From JBOFDK01 sp051650305 (GTDB taxonomy: Bacteria; Bacillota; Clostridia; Lachnospirales; Cellulosilyticaceae): a stretch of 12,399 nucleotides of DNA. How positions within the stretch are numbered: position 1 is the stretch's first letter; the number at the start of each line of letters is the position of its first letter. The position numbers and the translations under genes were made by a program. The stretch spans positions 1 to 12,399 of the forward strand of contig JBOFIT010000051.1 in assembly GCA_051650305.1 (NCBI GenBank), given 5' to 3'. This document shows positions 6,893 to 12,399 of the stretch, one piece after another. Below the pieces are notes generated by a model. The model ran no database searches. It was not told where the DNA came from and was given only the letters and a program-made list of their open reading frames with translations.

Positions 6893-7941
6893 AACAAAGC
6901 ACATTAGGCTTCTCGGCCTATCTATCCCATTTTGAAGAACAAAAACCATTTCTTATGCAATTTGCCCATGAGGGGCGTCTTGTTTTTATATCCCTGCATA
7001 TACCAGAAGAAATAGGTGAAACTTTTGCAGCAAAAGCACAAGAGATGATCGGGTGGCTTAAAACTTATGGATTTAAAATTGTAGGAGATATTTCAAAGCG
7101 TACACTTACTCAATTTGGGTGTCATAGTATTGTAGAACTCGCAGAGAAACTAGAGCTGTCTATGCTTCGTATTGACTACGGTTTTGAGGTGGATGAAATC
7201 ATTGAAGCTGGCAAAAAGTATCCCCTTGCATTCAATGCATCCACAGTAGCCGGTGAAGATGCAGAAAAGATAAAAGTACAGGCAAAGCAAATAGTAGCTA
7301 TTCATAATTTCTACCCGAGGGAGTACACAGGCTTATCAGAACGCCAGTTTGGTGTGATGAATCAAGAACTTAGGGCAAAAGGTGTTGGTGTGATGGCATT
7401 TATACCATGCATGGAAAAAAGTAGAGGACCTGTGTATGCAGGACTACCAACGCTTGAGCATCAGCGTATGAAAAATGCCTATGTGAATTTTATGGAACTC
7501 ATACAAAGAGATGACTTAGACGGTGTGATATTAGGAGACTTAGGGGTGAGACAAGAAGATGCTGATTTGATACGTAAGTATGAAAAAGAAAAAGTGATAA
7601 GTATACCAGTCTGCTTCGAACCACCTTACGAGTATTTGTACAATCAGACTTATACAATCCGAGTGGATTCACCAGATAGACTCCTTAGACTTCAGGAATC
7701 AAGAGAATTTGCCACACCAGGTGAGAAAATCATACCTTACCAGTGCAAAGAGAGAAAAAGAGGTGTGATTACCTGTGATAATGAACGCTATGGGAGATAC
7801 TCTGGAGAGATACAACTCTTAAAAGAAGCACTACCTATGGACTCACGCGTAAACGTGATAGGGACCATAGGTGAGGCGTATATGGAATTAGTTGATTTTG
7901 TGCCAAATGGCTATAAAATATGTTTTGTGAAAAATAAATAG
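6889..7941 (+). CDS. mupG: MupG-family 6-phospho-N-acetylmuramidase (DUF871)
   Basis: This 350-residue cytoplasmic protein is of the DUF871/MupG type (glycoside hydrolase family GH170). The N-terminal TIM-barrel part begins LGFSAYLSHFEEQKPF and continues with RLVFISLHIPEE, KIVGDISKRTLTQFG, LRIDYGFEVDEI, LAFNAST, AIHNFYPREYTGLS, GVMAFIPCMEKSRGPVYAGLPTLE and DGVILGDLGV. A smaller C-terminal domain follows from ~250 (YTIRVDSPDRLLRLQESREFATPGEKI, ending MELVDFVPNGYKICFVK). In Staphylococcus aureus MupG cleaves MurNAc-6-phosphate-GlcNAc, the product of MurP import, to MurNAc-6-phosphate and GlcNAc. Length is normal and no damage is seen. It overlaps murR by four bases, and AAGGAG lies 7 bases before its ATG inside murR. 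Presence with murQ and murP supports this function rather than an orphan DUF871 role. Confidence 0.92.
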   Translation: MKQSTLGFSAYLSHFEEQKPFLMQFAHEGRLVFISLHIPEEIGETFAAKAQEMIGWLKTYGFKIVGDISKRTLTQFGCHSIVELAEKLELSMLRIDYGFEVDEIIEAGKKYPLAFNASTVAGEDAEKIKVQAKQIVAIHNFYPREYTGLSERQFGVMNQELRAKGVGVMAFIPCMEKSRGPVYAGLPTLEHQRMKNAYVNFMELIQRDDLDGVILGDLGVRQEDADLIRKYEKEKVISIPVCFEPPYEYLYNQTYTIRVDSPDRLLRLQESREFATPGEKIIPYQCKERKRGVITCDNERYGRYSGEIQLLKEALPMDSRVNVIGTIGEAYMELVDFVPNGYKICFVKNK

Positions 7942-8024
7942 CTGAAAAGTGCATAAAAACGTATCGCAAAATCAAAGATGTATATATAAATTTCATAAAA
8001 CAATACGTATAACTTATGTTTGTG

Positions 8025-8066
8025 CCCTATCTTGAAACTTTGTTTCAAGATAGGGTTATTTTGTTG
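8025..8066 (+). terminator. Perfect 14-bp hairpin between mupG and murQ: terminator, possibly also an operator
   Basis: CCCTATCTTGAAAC (8025-8038) and GTTTCAAGATAGGG (8042-8055) are exact reverse complements around a TTT loop, followed by TTATTTTGTTG. It can end the murR-mupG transcript. It also ends nine bases before the -35 box of murQ, and its TTGAAAC-TTT-GTTTCAA core is the sort of palindrome that RpiR proteins bind, so a role as MurR operator is possible. The T-tract is interrupted, so termination may be partial. Confidence 0.7.
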
Positions 8067-8092
8067 AAATAATATTCCGGGTGGTCTACAAT
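8064..8092 (+). promoter_or_regulatory. Strong sigma-A promoter of murQ-murP
   Basis: TTGAAA (8064-8069) and TACAAT (8087-8092) are separated by exactly 17 bp. They lie just after the perfect palindrome and ~35 bases before the murQ start, so murQP can be transcribed apart from murR-mupG. Confidence 0.75.
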
Positions 8093-8127
8093 AGGCTTAT
8101 CAACCACATAGAACAGGAGAACACGAA

Positions 8128-9024
8128 ATGATAGAACTTAAATCTATGGTGACAGAGACAAGAAATCCAAAAACATTAGAATTAGATGCCATGAGCACAC
8201 AAGATATATTAAAAGTTATGAATGAGGAAGACCAAGGGGTGCCAAAAGCTGTAGCTAACGAGTTACCTCATATTGAAAAAGCAATTGAACTTATTGTAGC
8301 GGCTTTTGAAAAAGGTGGAAGACTTATCTATACAGGAGCAGGTACAAGTGGTCGTATCGGTTTACTTGATGCAGTAGAGTGCCCACCAACATTTGGGACA
8401 AAGCCAGAGCAAGTAGTTGGTCTTATTGCAGGTGGTGAGAAAGCCTTTATCAAAGCGGTAGAAGGTGCAGAAGATAGTGAAGAGCTTGGTGTAGCAGACT
8501 TAAAAGCAATCAATCTTACAGATAAAGATGTTGTAGTAGGTATTGCAGCAAGTGGACGCACACCTTATGTTATTGCAGGACTTAACTATGCCACAGAAGT
8601 AGGCGCAAGTACAGTTGCAGTAGCATGTAACAAAAATTCTGGGGTAGGGAAAGCGGCACAAGTAGCTATAGAAGTTGTACCTGGACCAGAAGTACTTACA
8701 GGTTCTACAAGACTTAAGTCAGGAACATCACAAAAATTAGTGGTTAACATGCTATCGACAGTATCTATGATCCGTGTAGGAAAAGTATACAAAAACCTGA
8801 TGGTAGATGTGCAACAAACAAATGAAAAATTAAGAGTAAGAGCACAAAATATCGTCATGGAAGCAACAGGATGTGAAAGAGAAGTAGCACAGGCTCACTT
8901 AGAACAAGCAGAAGGCAGTGTTAAGCTTGCTATTACAATGATTTTACTGGGTACTACAAAAGAAGATGCTCGAGAGAAGTTAGCACAAGCGAATGGACAT
9001 ATCAGAGCAACAATCACACGATAA
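8128..9024 (+). CDS. murQ: N-acetylmuramic acid 6-phosphate etherase
   Basis: MurQ removes the lactyl ether from MurNAc-6-phosphate, giving GlcNAc-6-phosphate and D-lactate, in the cytoplasm. The 298 residues carry the whole family signature: TRNPKTLELD (11-20), the SIS loop YTGAGTSGRIGLLDAVECPPTFG (68-90), VEGAED (111-116), AASGRTPYV, GPEVLTGSTRLKSGTSQKL, VGKVYKNLMVDVQ and a C-terminal UBA-like helical bundle (EATGCEREVAQAHLEQAEGSVKLAITMILLG). Glu84 and Glu115 correspond by position to the catalytic acid/base residues known in the E. coli enzyme (Glu83, Glu114). AGGAG at 8115-8119 precedes the ATG. A 30-base gap separates it from murP, so they form a two-gene operon under the promoter at 8064-8092. 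Length and motifs are complete. Confidence 0.97.
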   Translation: MIELKSMVTETRNPKTLELDAMSTQDILKVMNEEDQGVPKAVANELPHIEKAIELIVAAFEKGGRLIYTGAGTSGRIGLLDAVECPPTFGTKPEQVVGLIAGGEKAFIKAVEGAEDSEELGVADLKAINLTDKDVVVGIAASGRTPYVIAGLNYATEVGASTVAVACNKNSGVGKAAQVAIEVVPGPEVLTGSTRLKSGTSQKLVVNMLSTVSMIRVGKVYKNLMVDVQQTNEKLRVRAQNIVMEATGCEREVAQAHLEQAEGSVKLAITMILLGTTKEDAREKLAQANGHIRATITR

Positions 9025-9054
9025 AATTTCAATGAATGAGAAGGGGTAGATACT

Positions 9055-10500
9055 ATGAGTAATAATGAAATATTAGCTAGAATAGTAGAACAACTTGGTG
9101 GGAAATCAAATATTGCAACAGTAGAAAACTGTATGACAAGACTTCGTTTAGAAGTAAAAGATGCTTCCAAAGTAAATGTAGAAGCACTTAAAAAAGTAAC
9201 AGGAGTACTAGGTTACGTAGAAGAAGGTACTTCTAAACAAGTTATAGTAGGGCCAGGTAAAGCGAAAAAACTTGCAGACTTATTAAAAGAAGAAATGAAA
9301 CAATCAGGCACTACACAGACAGCTACTAAAGAGCAAACAGTAGGCGACTGGGAAAGTAATAAAGCTTCTTTAAAGGGCAACCAAAAGAAAAGCAAGTTTA
9401 AAGATTCTTTAAAAGTAATTGGTGAAATCTTTATTCCATTACTACCAGCTATTATGGCAGCAGGTATCTTAAATGGTTTTGCAGGGCTTATTGCTAACTT
9501 ACAGACCGCAGGTACTTTAGATGTGAATACAATGTGGGAGACGATTCGTCTACTCTTTACATTAATTGGTGGTGGCTTCTTAAGTTACTTTGCAATCTTC
9601 ACAGGTATCAATGCAGCAAAACAATTTGGTGCAACACCAGCACTTGGTGGTATGCTTGGTGCCATGAGTATTATGCCAGGGATTGATGAACTTTCAAAGC
9701 TATTTGGTTTATTCGACGAAGCATCTCCTCTTAACTCTATTTTAAGAAATGGTAAGGGCGGTATTATCGGTGTGATTATCGGTGTATTCATCCTTGCAAA
9801 AGTTGAAAAAGCAGTAAGAAAACATGTACCAGATGTACTTGATTTAATTGTAACACCGATTGTCACATTACTTGTAACGACAATTATCTTTGTATTTGCT
9901 ATTATGCCAGCATCAGGGATTTTATCAGATGTATTAGTAGCAGGGCTTAATACACTTGTGAACTCTACAAACCCAGTAATAAGTATTCTTTCAGGATTTA
10001 TTCTGGCAGCGTTATTCTTACCAATGGTACTTTTAGGCTTACATCATGGTCTTATCCCAATCTATGCAATACAGCTTGAGCAAATGGGCGGCGTATCATT
10101 ATTCCCAGTACTTGCGATGGCTGGAGCTGGACAAGTAGGTGCAGCTATTGCAATCTATATCAAAGCAAAACGTCTTGGAAAAGGTGGCCTTCAACAAATT
10201 ATTGCAGGTGCACTTCCAGCAGGTATTTTAGGTATTGGTGAACCACTTATCTACGGTGTCACATTACCACTTGGTAAACCATTTATCACAGCAGGTATCG
10301 GAGCAGGATTTGGTGGCGCGTATGTGATGATGACAAACGTTATGTCTACAGCATGGGGTCCATCAGGTATCGTAGCTGTACCACTTATGCAACCAGAGTC
10401 AATGCTTAATTTCTTAATAGGGATTCTTATCTCTTATATAGGTGGATTCTTAGTAACGCAGTTCTTTATGAAGGATTCGGATTTAAGCAAAGTTGATTAA
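9055..10500 (+). CDS. murP: PTS transporter, EIIBC, N-acetylmuramic acid type
   Basis: This 481-residue permease imports and phosphorylates its sugar through the PEP phosphotransferase system. Residues 1-80 are a glucose-family EIIB domain with the phospho-accepting Cys26 in ENCMTRLRLEV. A polar linker (~81-113) follows, then an EIIC domain (~115-475) beginning KDSLKVIGEIFIPLLPAIMAAGIL, with the conserved LGLHHGLIPIYA and GIGEPLIYGVTLPLG (393-407) motifs. There is no EIIA domain, so a shared glucose-type EIIA must act in trans, as for MurP of E. coli. AAGGGG at 9041-9046 gives the start. The sugar specificity (MurNAc, or MurNAc-GlcNAc as in S. aureus) is inferred from murQ and mupG; alone the protein could be called a sucrose- or trehalose-like EIIBC. 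A terminator follows directly. Confidence 0.92.
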   Translation: MSNNEILARIVEQLGGKSNIATVENCMTRLRLEVKDASKVNVEALKKVTGVLGYVEEGTSKQVIVGPGKAKKLADLLKEEMKQSGTTQTATKEQTVGDWESNKASLKGNQKKSKFKDSLKVIGEIFIPLLPAIMAAGILNGFAGLIANLQTAGTLDVNTMWETIRLLFTLIGGGFLSYFAIFTGINAAKQFGATPALGGMLGAMSIMPGIDELSKLFGLFDEASPLNSILRNGKGGIIGVIIGVFILAKVEKAVRKHVPDVLDLIVTPIVTLLVTTIIFVFAIMPASGILSDVLVAGLNTLVNSTNPVISILSGFILAALFLPMVLLGLHHGLIPIYAIQLEQMGGVSLFPVLAMAGAGQVGAAIAIYIKAKRLGKGGLQQIIAGALPAGILGIGEPLIYGVTLPLGKPFITAGIGAGFGGAYVMMTNVMSTAWGPSGIVAVPLMQPESMLNFLIGILISYIGGFLVTQFFMKDSDLSKVD

Positions 10501-10520
10501 GAATACAAAATGAGTAAAAG

Positions 10521-10552
10521 AGGTTATCCAATAGGATAGCCTTTTTGATTTT
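10521..10552 (+). terminator. Intrinsic terminator after murP
   Basis: AGGTTATCC (10521-10529) and GGATAGCCT (10534-10542) pair over 9 bp with one G-U pair around an AATA loop. TTTTT and then GATTTTT follow. It lies 20 bases after the murP stop and closes the murQP unit. Confidence 0.88.
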
Positions 10553-10557
10553 TAAAA

Positions 10558-10586
10558 TTGACAATTGTCGAAATTGATGTTACCAT
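10558..10586 (+). promoter_or_regulatory. Promoter of the thi operon
   Basis: A perfect TTGACA (10558-10563) is followed after 17 bp by TACCAT (10581-10586). Transcription would start near 10593, a dozen bases before the first TPP aptamer helix, as expected. The alternative TTGATG...TACAAT pair further downstream would start inside the aptamer and is less likely. The -35 box overlaps the perfect palindrome GACAATTGTC (10560-10569). Confidence 0.65.
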
Positions 10587-10605
10587 ATCGATAAATTATA
10601 CAATA

Positions 10606-10699
10606 TAGCTAGGGGAGCTGCGAATGGGCAGCTGAGATGAGAGCCAGTACTCGAAGACTCTAAGAACCTGATGAAGGTAATTCTTACGAAGGGAAGCTA
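10606..10699 (+). promoter_or_regulatory. TPP riboswitch aptamer (THI element)
   Basis: This RNA binds thiamine pyrophosphate and turns down thiamine genes. P1 is TAGCT/AGCTA (10606-10610 with 10695-10699). The conserved blocks follow in order: AGGGGAGC, the P3 hairpin AGCTG/CAGCT, CTGAGA, an optional extra stem-loop, CTCT as the P2 partner of GGGG, AAGAACCTGAT, GGTAAT and CGAAGGGAA. The pyrimidine-sensing CTGAGA and the pyrophosphate-sensing P4/P5 sequences are both intact. The terminator at 10755-10792 suggests control by premature termination. Downstream genes (thiW, thiM, thiE) fit the expected regulon. Confidence 0.93.
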
Positions 10700-10754
10700 C
10701 ATAAACTATAGGGACTAGTGGATAGATAAACTTATTTACTGGTATAAGCGATAG

Positions 10755-10792
10755 TAAGCTTTCTTTGTATGGATACAGGGAGAGCTTTTTTT
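10755..10792 (+). terminator. Riboswitch-controlled terminator in the thi leader
   Basis: AAGCTTTCTTT (10757-10767) pairs with AGGGAGAGCTT (10777-10787), including several G-U pairs. The hairpin is continued inward by GTAT/ATAC, and T's follow. A competing upstream pairing TTACT/AGTAA (10735-10739 with 10754-10758) would disturb its base and may act as antiterminator. The hairpin lies between the canonical aptamer and the second, shortened element. Confidence 0.7.
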
Positions 10793-10816
10793 GTATTTAA
10801 ATTTATCCACTATAAA

Positions 10817-10880
10817 GTTACTGAGGGGGAGCGCCCTGAGTGATGGATAAGAACATCCTAATAGCGAGGGAACCAGTAAT
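10817..10880 (+). promoter_or_regulatory. Second, shortened TPP-aptamer-like element in the thi leader
   Basis: A 7-bp helix GTTACTG/CAGTAAT (10817-10823 with 10874-10880, one G-U) closes 50 bases that contain, in order, GGGGGAGC, CTGAG, TAAGAAC, TAAT and CGAGGGAA. These blocks occur in the same order in the intact aptamer upstream (GGGGAGC, CTGAGA, TAAGAAC, TAAT, CGAAGGGAA). The P3 arm, the GAT of CCTGAT and most of P5 are missing, so the pyrimidine pocket seems lost. It may be a decayed tandem copy, or a compact variant with changed ligand or none. No terminator follows it, so any control would act on thiW translation. Confidence 0.45.
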
Positions 10881-10934
10881 GCCTGGGTGAGAGGTAGTGC
10901 CAAGCTACGACCGTATGAGAAAGGAAGATAAGGT

Positions 10935-11462
10935 ATGAAAAAAGATTTTAAAGTTGTAAGAATGGTATTTTTAGGCATTATGGTAGCCATAGGAGTCGTT
11001 ATCTCACCACTCCTACGCATCGAAGGGATGTGTCCTACTGCACACTTAATCAATGTGGTATGTGCAGTATTTATGGGGCCTTGGTATTCGCTACTTTGTG
11101 CCACACTGATAGGGATTATTCGTATGGTCATGATGGGTATCCCCCCACTTGCACTAACGGGTGCTGTATTTGGTGCTTTTCTATCAGGAGTACTCTATCG
11201 TGCATCAGGAGGTAAAATTATCGCAGCCGTTATAGGTGAAGTGATAGGTACAGGGATTATAGGGGCACTCGTATCTTATCCAGTCATGGCATTTTTGATG
11301 GGAAGAGAAGGACTTACAGCCTTTTTCTATGTACCAATGTTTATAGGTGCCACACTTATGGGTGGCGGTGCAGCATATCTTGTGCTAGGCGCATTGAAGC
11401 GTACAGGGATGCTTGTGAAAATTCAAGAAGGATTAGGATGTAGACTAGATGACAACAAGTAA
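10935..11462 (+). CDS. thiW: ThiW, substrate-binding (S) component of an ECF transporter for the thiazole precursor
   Basis: This 175-residue integral membrane protein is an S component that captures its substrate and works with the shared ECF energising module (EcfA, EcfA', EcfT) encoded elsewhere. It has about five to six membrane segments. The family-typical N-terminal part reads MVAIGVVISPLLRIEGMCPTAHLINVVCAVFMGPWYSLLCATLIGIIR, followed by MGIPPLALTGAVFGAFLSGVLYR. ThiW is associated with TPP riboswitches and with thiM, and is inferred to carry hydroxyethylthiazole (HET). A modest AAAGGAAG site (10920-10927) precedes the ATG. It overlaps thiM by 14 bases. The 434-base leader before it carries the riboswitch described above. 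The thiazole substrate is inferred from context, not read from residues. Confidence 0.92.
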   Translation: MKKDFKVVRMVFLGIMVAIGVVISPLLRIEGMCPTAHLINVVCAVFMGPWYSLLCATLIGIIRMVMMGIPPLALTGAVFGAFLSGVLYRASGGKIIAAVIGEVIGTGIIGALVSYPVMAFLMGREGLTAFFYVPMFIGATLMGGGAAYLVLGALKRTGMLVKIQEGLGCRLDDNK

Positions 11463-12294
11463 ATATGACATAGAAAAACTTATACATATCAAAGAGAAGG
11501 TGATGAGGGAGGAGCCGCTTATTCATGGGTTGACTCATCCTATCACGATGAATGACTGTGCCAATGTCATACTAGCAGTAGGTGGCAGACCTATTATGGC
11601 AGAGCATCCAAAAGAGGTGAGAGAGATTACTCAGTCAGCAAAAGCATTAGTCGTTAACTTAGGGAATATCAGCGAGAGCCGTATGACGTCCATGATGCTT
11701 TCGGGTAACGTAACTAAAGAAGCGGACATACCTTGTATTATAGATTGTGTGGGTGTAGCATGCAGTGACTTGAGACTCACATTTGCTAAACAATTTGTGG
11801 AAGTATGTCAGCCACAGGTTATTAAAGGCAATATGAGTGAGATAAAGGCTATGGCAGGTGTGGCGACAAACACACAGGGAATAGACGTAGCTAAAGAAGA
11901 CAGAGGAACGAAAGAAACGATAGGAGAGCATCTAAGAATTGTAAGGTCCCTAGCTAAAGCGTATGGCACAGTAGTTGTGGCCACAGGCAAGCTAGACATC
12001 ATAAGTGATGGGGAAAGGACTTACATCATCGAAAATGGATGTGAGGCATTGACTAAAATCACAGGAACTGGCTGTATGGTAGGGATGCTTATAGGGACCT
12101 TTATCAGTCAGAAGGCCGTTGTAGAAGGCGCCTTGCTTGGAACGTTGATGATGGGCCTAAGCGGTGAATTAGCACAAGATATAAAAGGCGTAGGCTCTTT
12201 TAAAGTAGCAGTGTTTGATTACTTATCTACTTTAGATGGGGAGACGCTTTTACAAAAAGCAAAAGTAAAGGTGGTAGATGAAGATGACATGTGA
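11449..12294 (+). CDS. thiM: Hydroxyethylthiazole kinase
   Basis: ThiM phosphorylates 4-methyl-5-(2-hydroxyethyl)thiazole (HET) with ATP, the salvage route to the thiazole half of thiamine. The 281 residues show the ribokinase-like signatures of the family: PLIHGLTHPITMNDCANVIL (23-42), VGGRPIMAEHPKEV, ALVVNLGNIS, IKGNMSEI (125-132), ATGKLDIISDG (178-188) and TGTGCMVG (205-212) with the catalytic-type Cys209. The usual DPVGVGAT loop reads DCVGVACS (99-106), a mild departure that leaves the rest of the active site intact. The ATG lies inside the end of thiW (14-base overlap), so translation is probably coupled. It also overlaps thiE by 11 bases. Length is normal. Confidence 0.96.
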   Translation: MTTSKYDIEKLIHIKEKVMREEPLIHGLTHPITMNDCANVILAVGGRPIMAEHPKEVREITQSAKALVVNLGNISESRMTSMMLSGNVTKEADIPCIIDCVGVACSDLRLTFAKQFVEVCQPQVIKGNMSEIKAMAGVATNTQGIDVAKEDRGTKETIGEHLRIVRSLAKAYGTVVVATGKLDIISDGERTYIIENGCEALTKITGTGCMVGMLIGTFISQKAVVEGALLGTLMMGLSGELAQDIKGVGSFKVAVFDYLSTLDGETLLQKAKVKVVDEDDM

Positions 12295-12399
12295 TTGTAG
12301 TTTATATTTAGTAACAGATAGTACAGGATTAGAAGAAAAGGATTTTCTACATAAAGTAAGAGAAGCCTGCGAAGGGGGGATTACCCTTTTACAACTTCG
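12284..12399 (+). CDS. thiE: Thiamine-phosphate synthase, N-terminal part (cut by window end)
   Basis: ThiE joins HET-phosphate and HMP-pyrophosphate to form thiamine phosphate. Only 38 codons are visible: MTCDCSLYLVTDSTGL, then EEKDFLHKVREACEGG and ITLLQL, with the next codon beginning CG (Arg). The LYLVTD first strand and the GGITLLQLR second strand of the TIM barrel are characteristic of the family. The ATG at 12284 overlaps the end of thiM by 11 bases in another frame, and AAAGGTGG at 12267-12274 inside thiM can serve as ribosome binding site. No other start keeps the LYLVTD strand in frame. The rest of the gene lies beyond the window. Confidence 0.9.
   Translation, partial: MTCDCSLYLVTDSTGLEEKDFLHKVREACEGGITLLQL

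Noticed and set aside
7950..7975. Possible catabolite-repression (cre) site around AAAAACGTATCGCA between mupG and murQ
   Set aside because: It matches only about ten of fourteen positions of the cre consensus, lacks the TG at the left edge, and lies ~100 bases upstream of the murQ promoter. Too weak to list.
10817..10934. Reading the second leader element as a cobalamin riboswitch because of AATAGCGAGGGAA followed by a CCA/TGG stem-loop
   Set aside because: The GGGAA resemblance is short, the B12 box and the CCGCCACTG-like core are absent, and the downstream genes are thiamine genes. The TPP-like block order fits better.
11030..11215. Plus-strand open frame of 61 codons inside thiW
   Set aside because: It is an alternative frame of the clearly conserved thiW coding sequence, rich in Cys and Tyr, with no support of its own.
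1..12399. CRISPR arrays, insertion sequences, tRNA or rRNA genes, prophage or attachment sites
   Set aside because: No regularly spaced direct repeats, transposase-like proteins, tRNA cloverleaf or rRNA segments were seen in the window on either strand.

Overview
The window looks like chromosome from a low-GC, Gram-positive anaerobe of the Clostridia. A relative of the Lachnospirales (for example a Cellulosilyticum-like gut or sediment species) is my best guess. The basis is the A+T-rich coding, strong AGGAGG-type ribosome binding sites, a probable DUF4358 protein, an RCC1-repeat secreted protein, and a MupG-type muropeptide pathway. The genus is an inference; no rRNA or marker gene is present.

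Layout. (1) 1-763: the end of a coiled-coil protein and a DUF4358-like protein, probably two halves of one gene split by a one-base deletion in an A run near base 98, closed by a terminator at 771-797. (2) 860-2161: an exported RCC1-repeat protein of unknown role. (3) 2162-2375: a gene-free stretch ending in a bidirectional terminator between convergent genes. (4) 2376-4632: a MerR-family regulator (minus strand) and a divergent MATE efflux pump. Their shared 85-bp gap holds a textbook MerR-type promoter with a 19-bp spacer and a near-perfect dyad. (5) 4735-5919: an MFS transporter with its own extended -10 promoter and a terminator that overlaps its stop codon. (6) 6035-10500: a complete N-acetylmuramic acid (MurNAc) recovery locus, murR-mupG and murQ-murP. 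A long perfect hairpin and a strong sigma-A promoter separate the two pairs. (7) 10558-12399: a thiamine salvage operon, thiW-thiM-thiE (thiE cut by the window end). It lies behind a TPP riboswitch with its own terminator, then a second, shortened TPP-aptamer-like element just before thiW.

How the genes work together. MurP (with a EIIA supplied in trans) would import and phosphorylate MurNAc or the MurNAc-GlcNAc disaccharide. MupG would split the phosphorylated disaccharide, and MurQ would convert MurNAc-6-phosphate to GlcNAc-6-phosphate and lactate. MurR is the likely sugar-phosphate sensor. ThiW would bring in the thiazole alcohol HET, ThiM phosphorylates it, and ThiE joins it to HMP-PP to make thiamine phosphate; the upstream TPP riboswitch would shut this off when TPP is plentiful.

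The most interesting non-coding signal is the tandem thi leader. A canonical TPP aptamer plus terminator is followed by a compact element that keeps the TPP aptamer's conserved blocks in order (GGGG, CTGAG, TAAGAAC, TAAT, AGGGAA) inside its own closing helix, but lacks the P3 arm. A 12-bp long-range helix also brackets the terminator between them.
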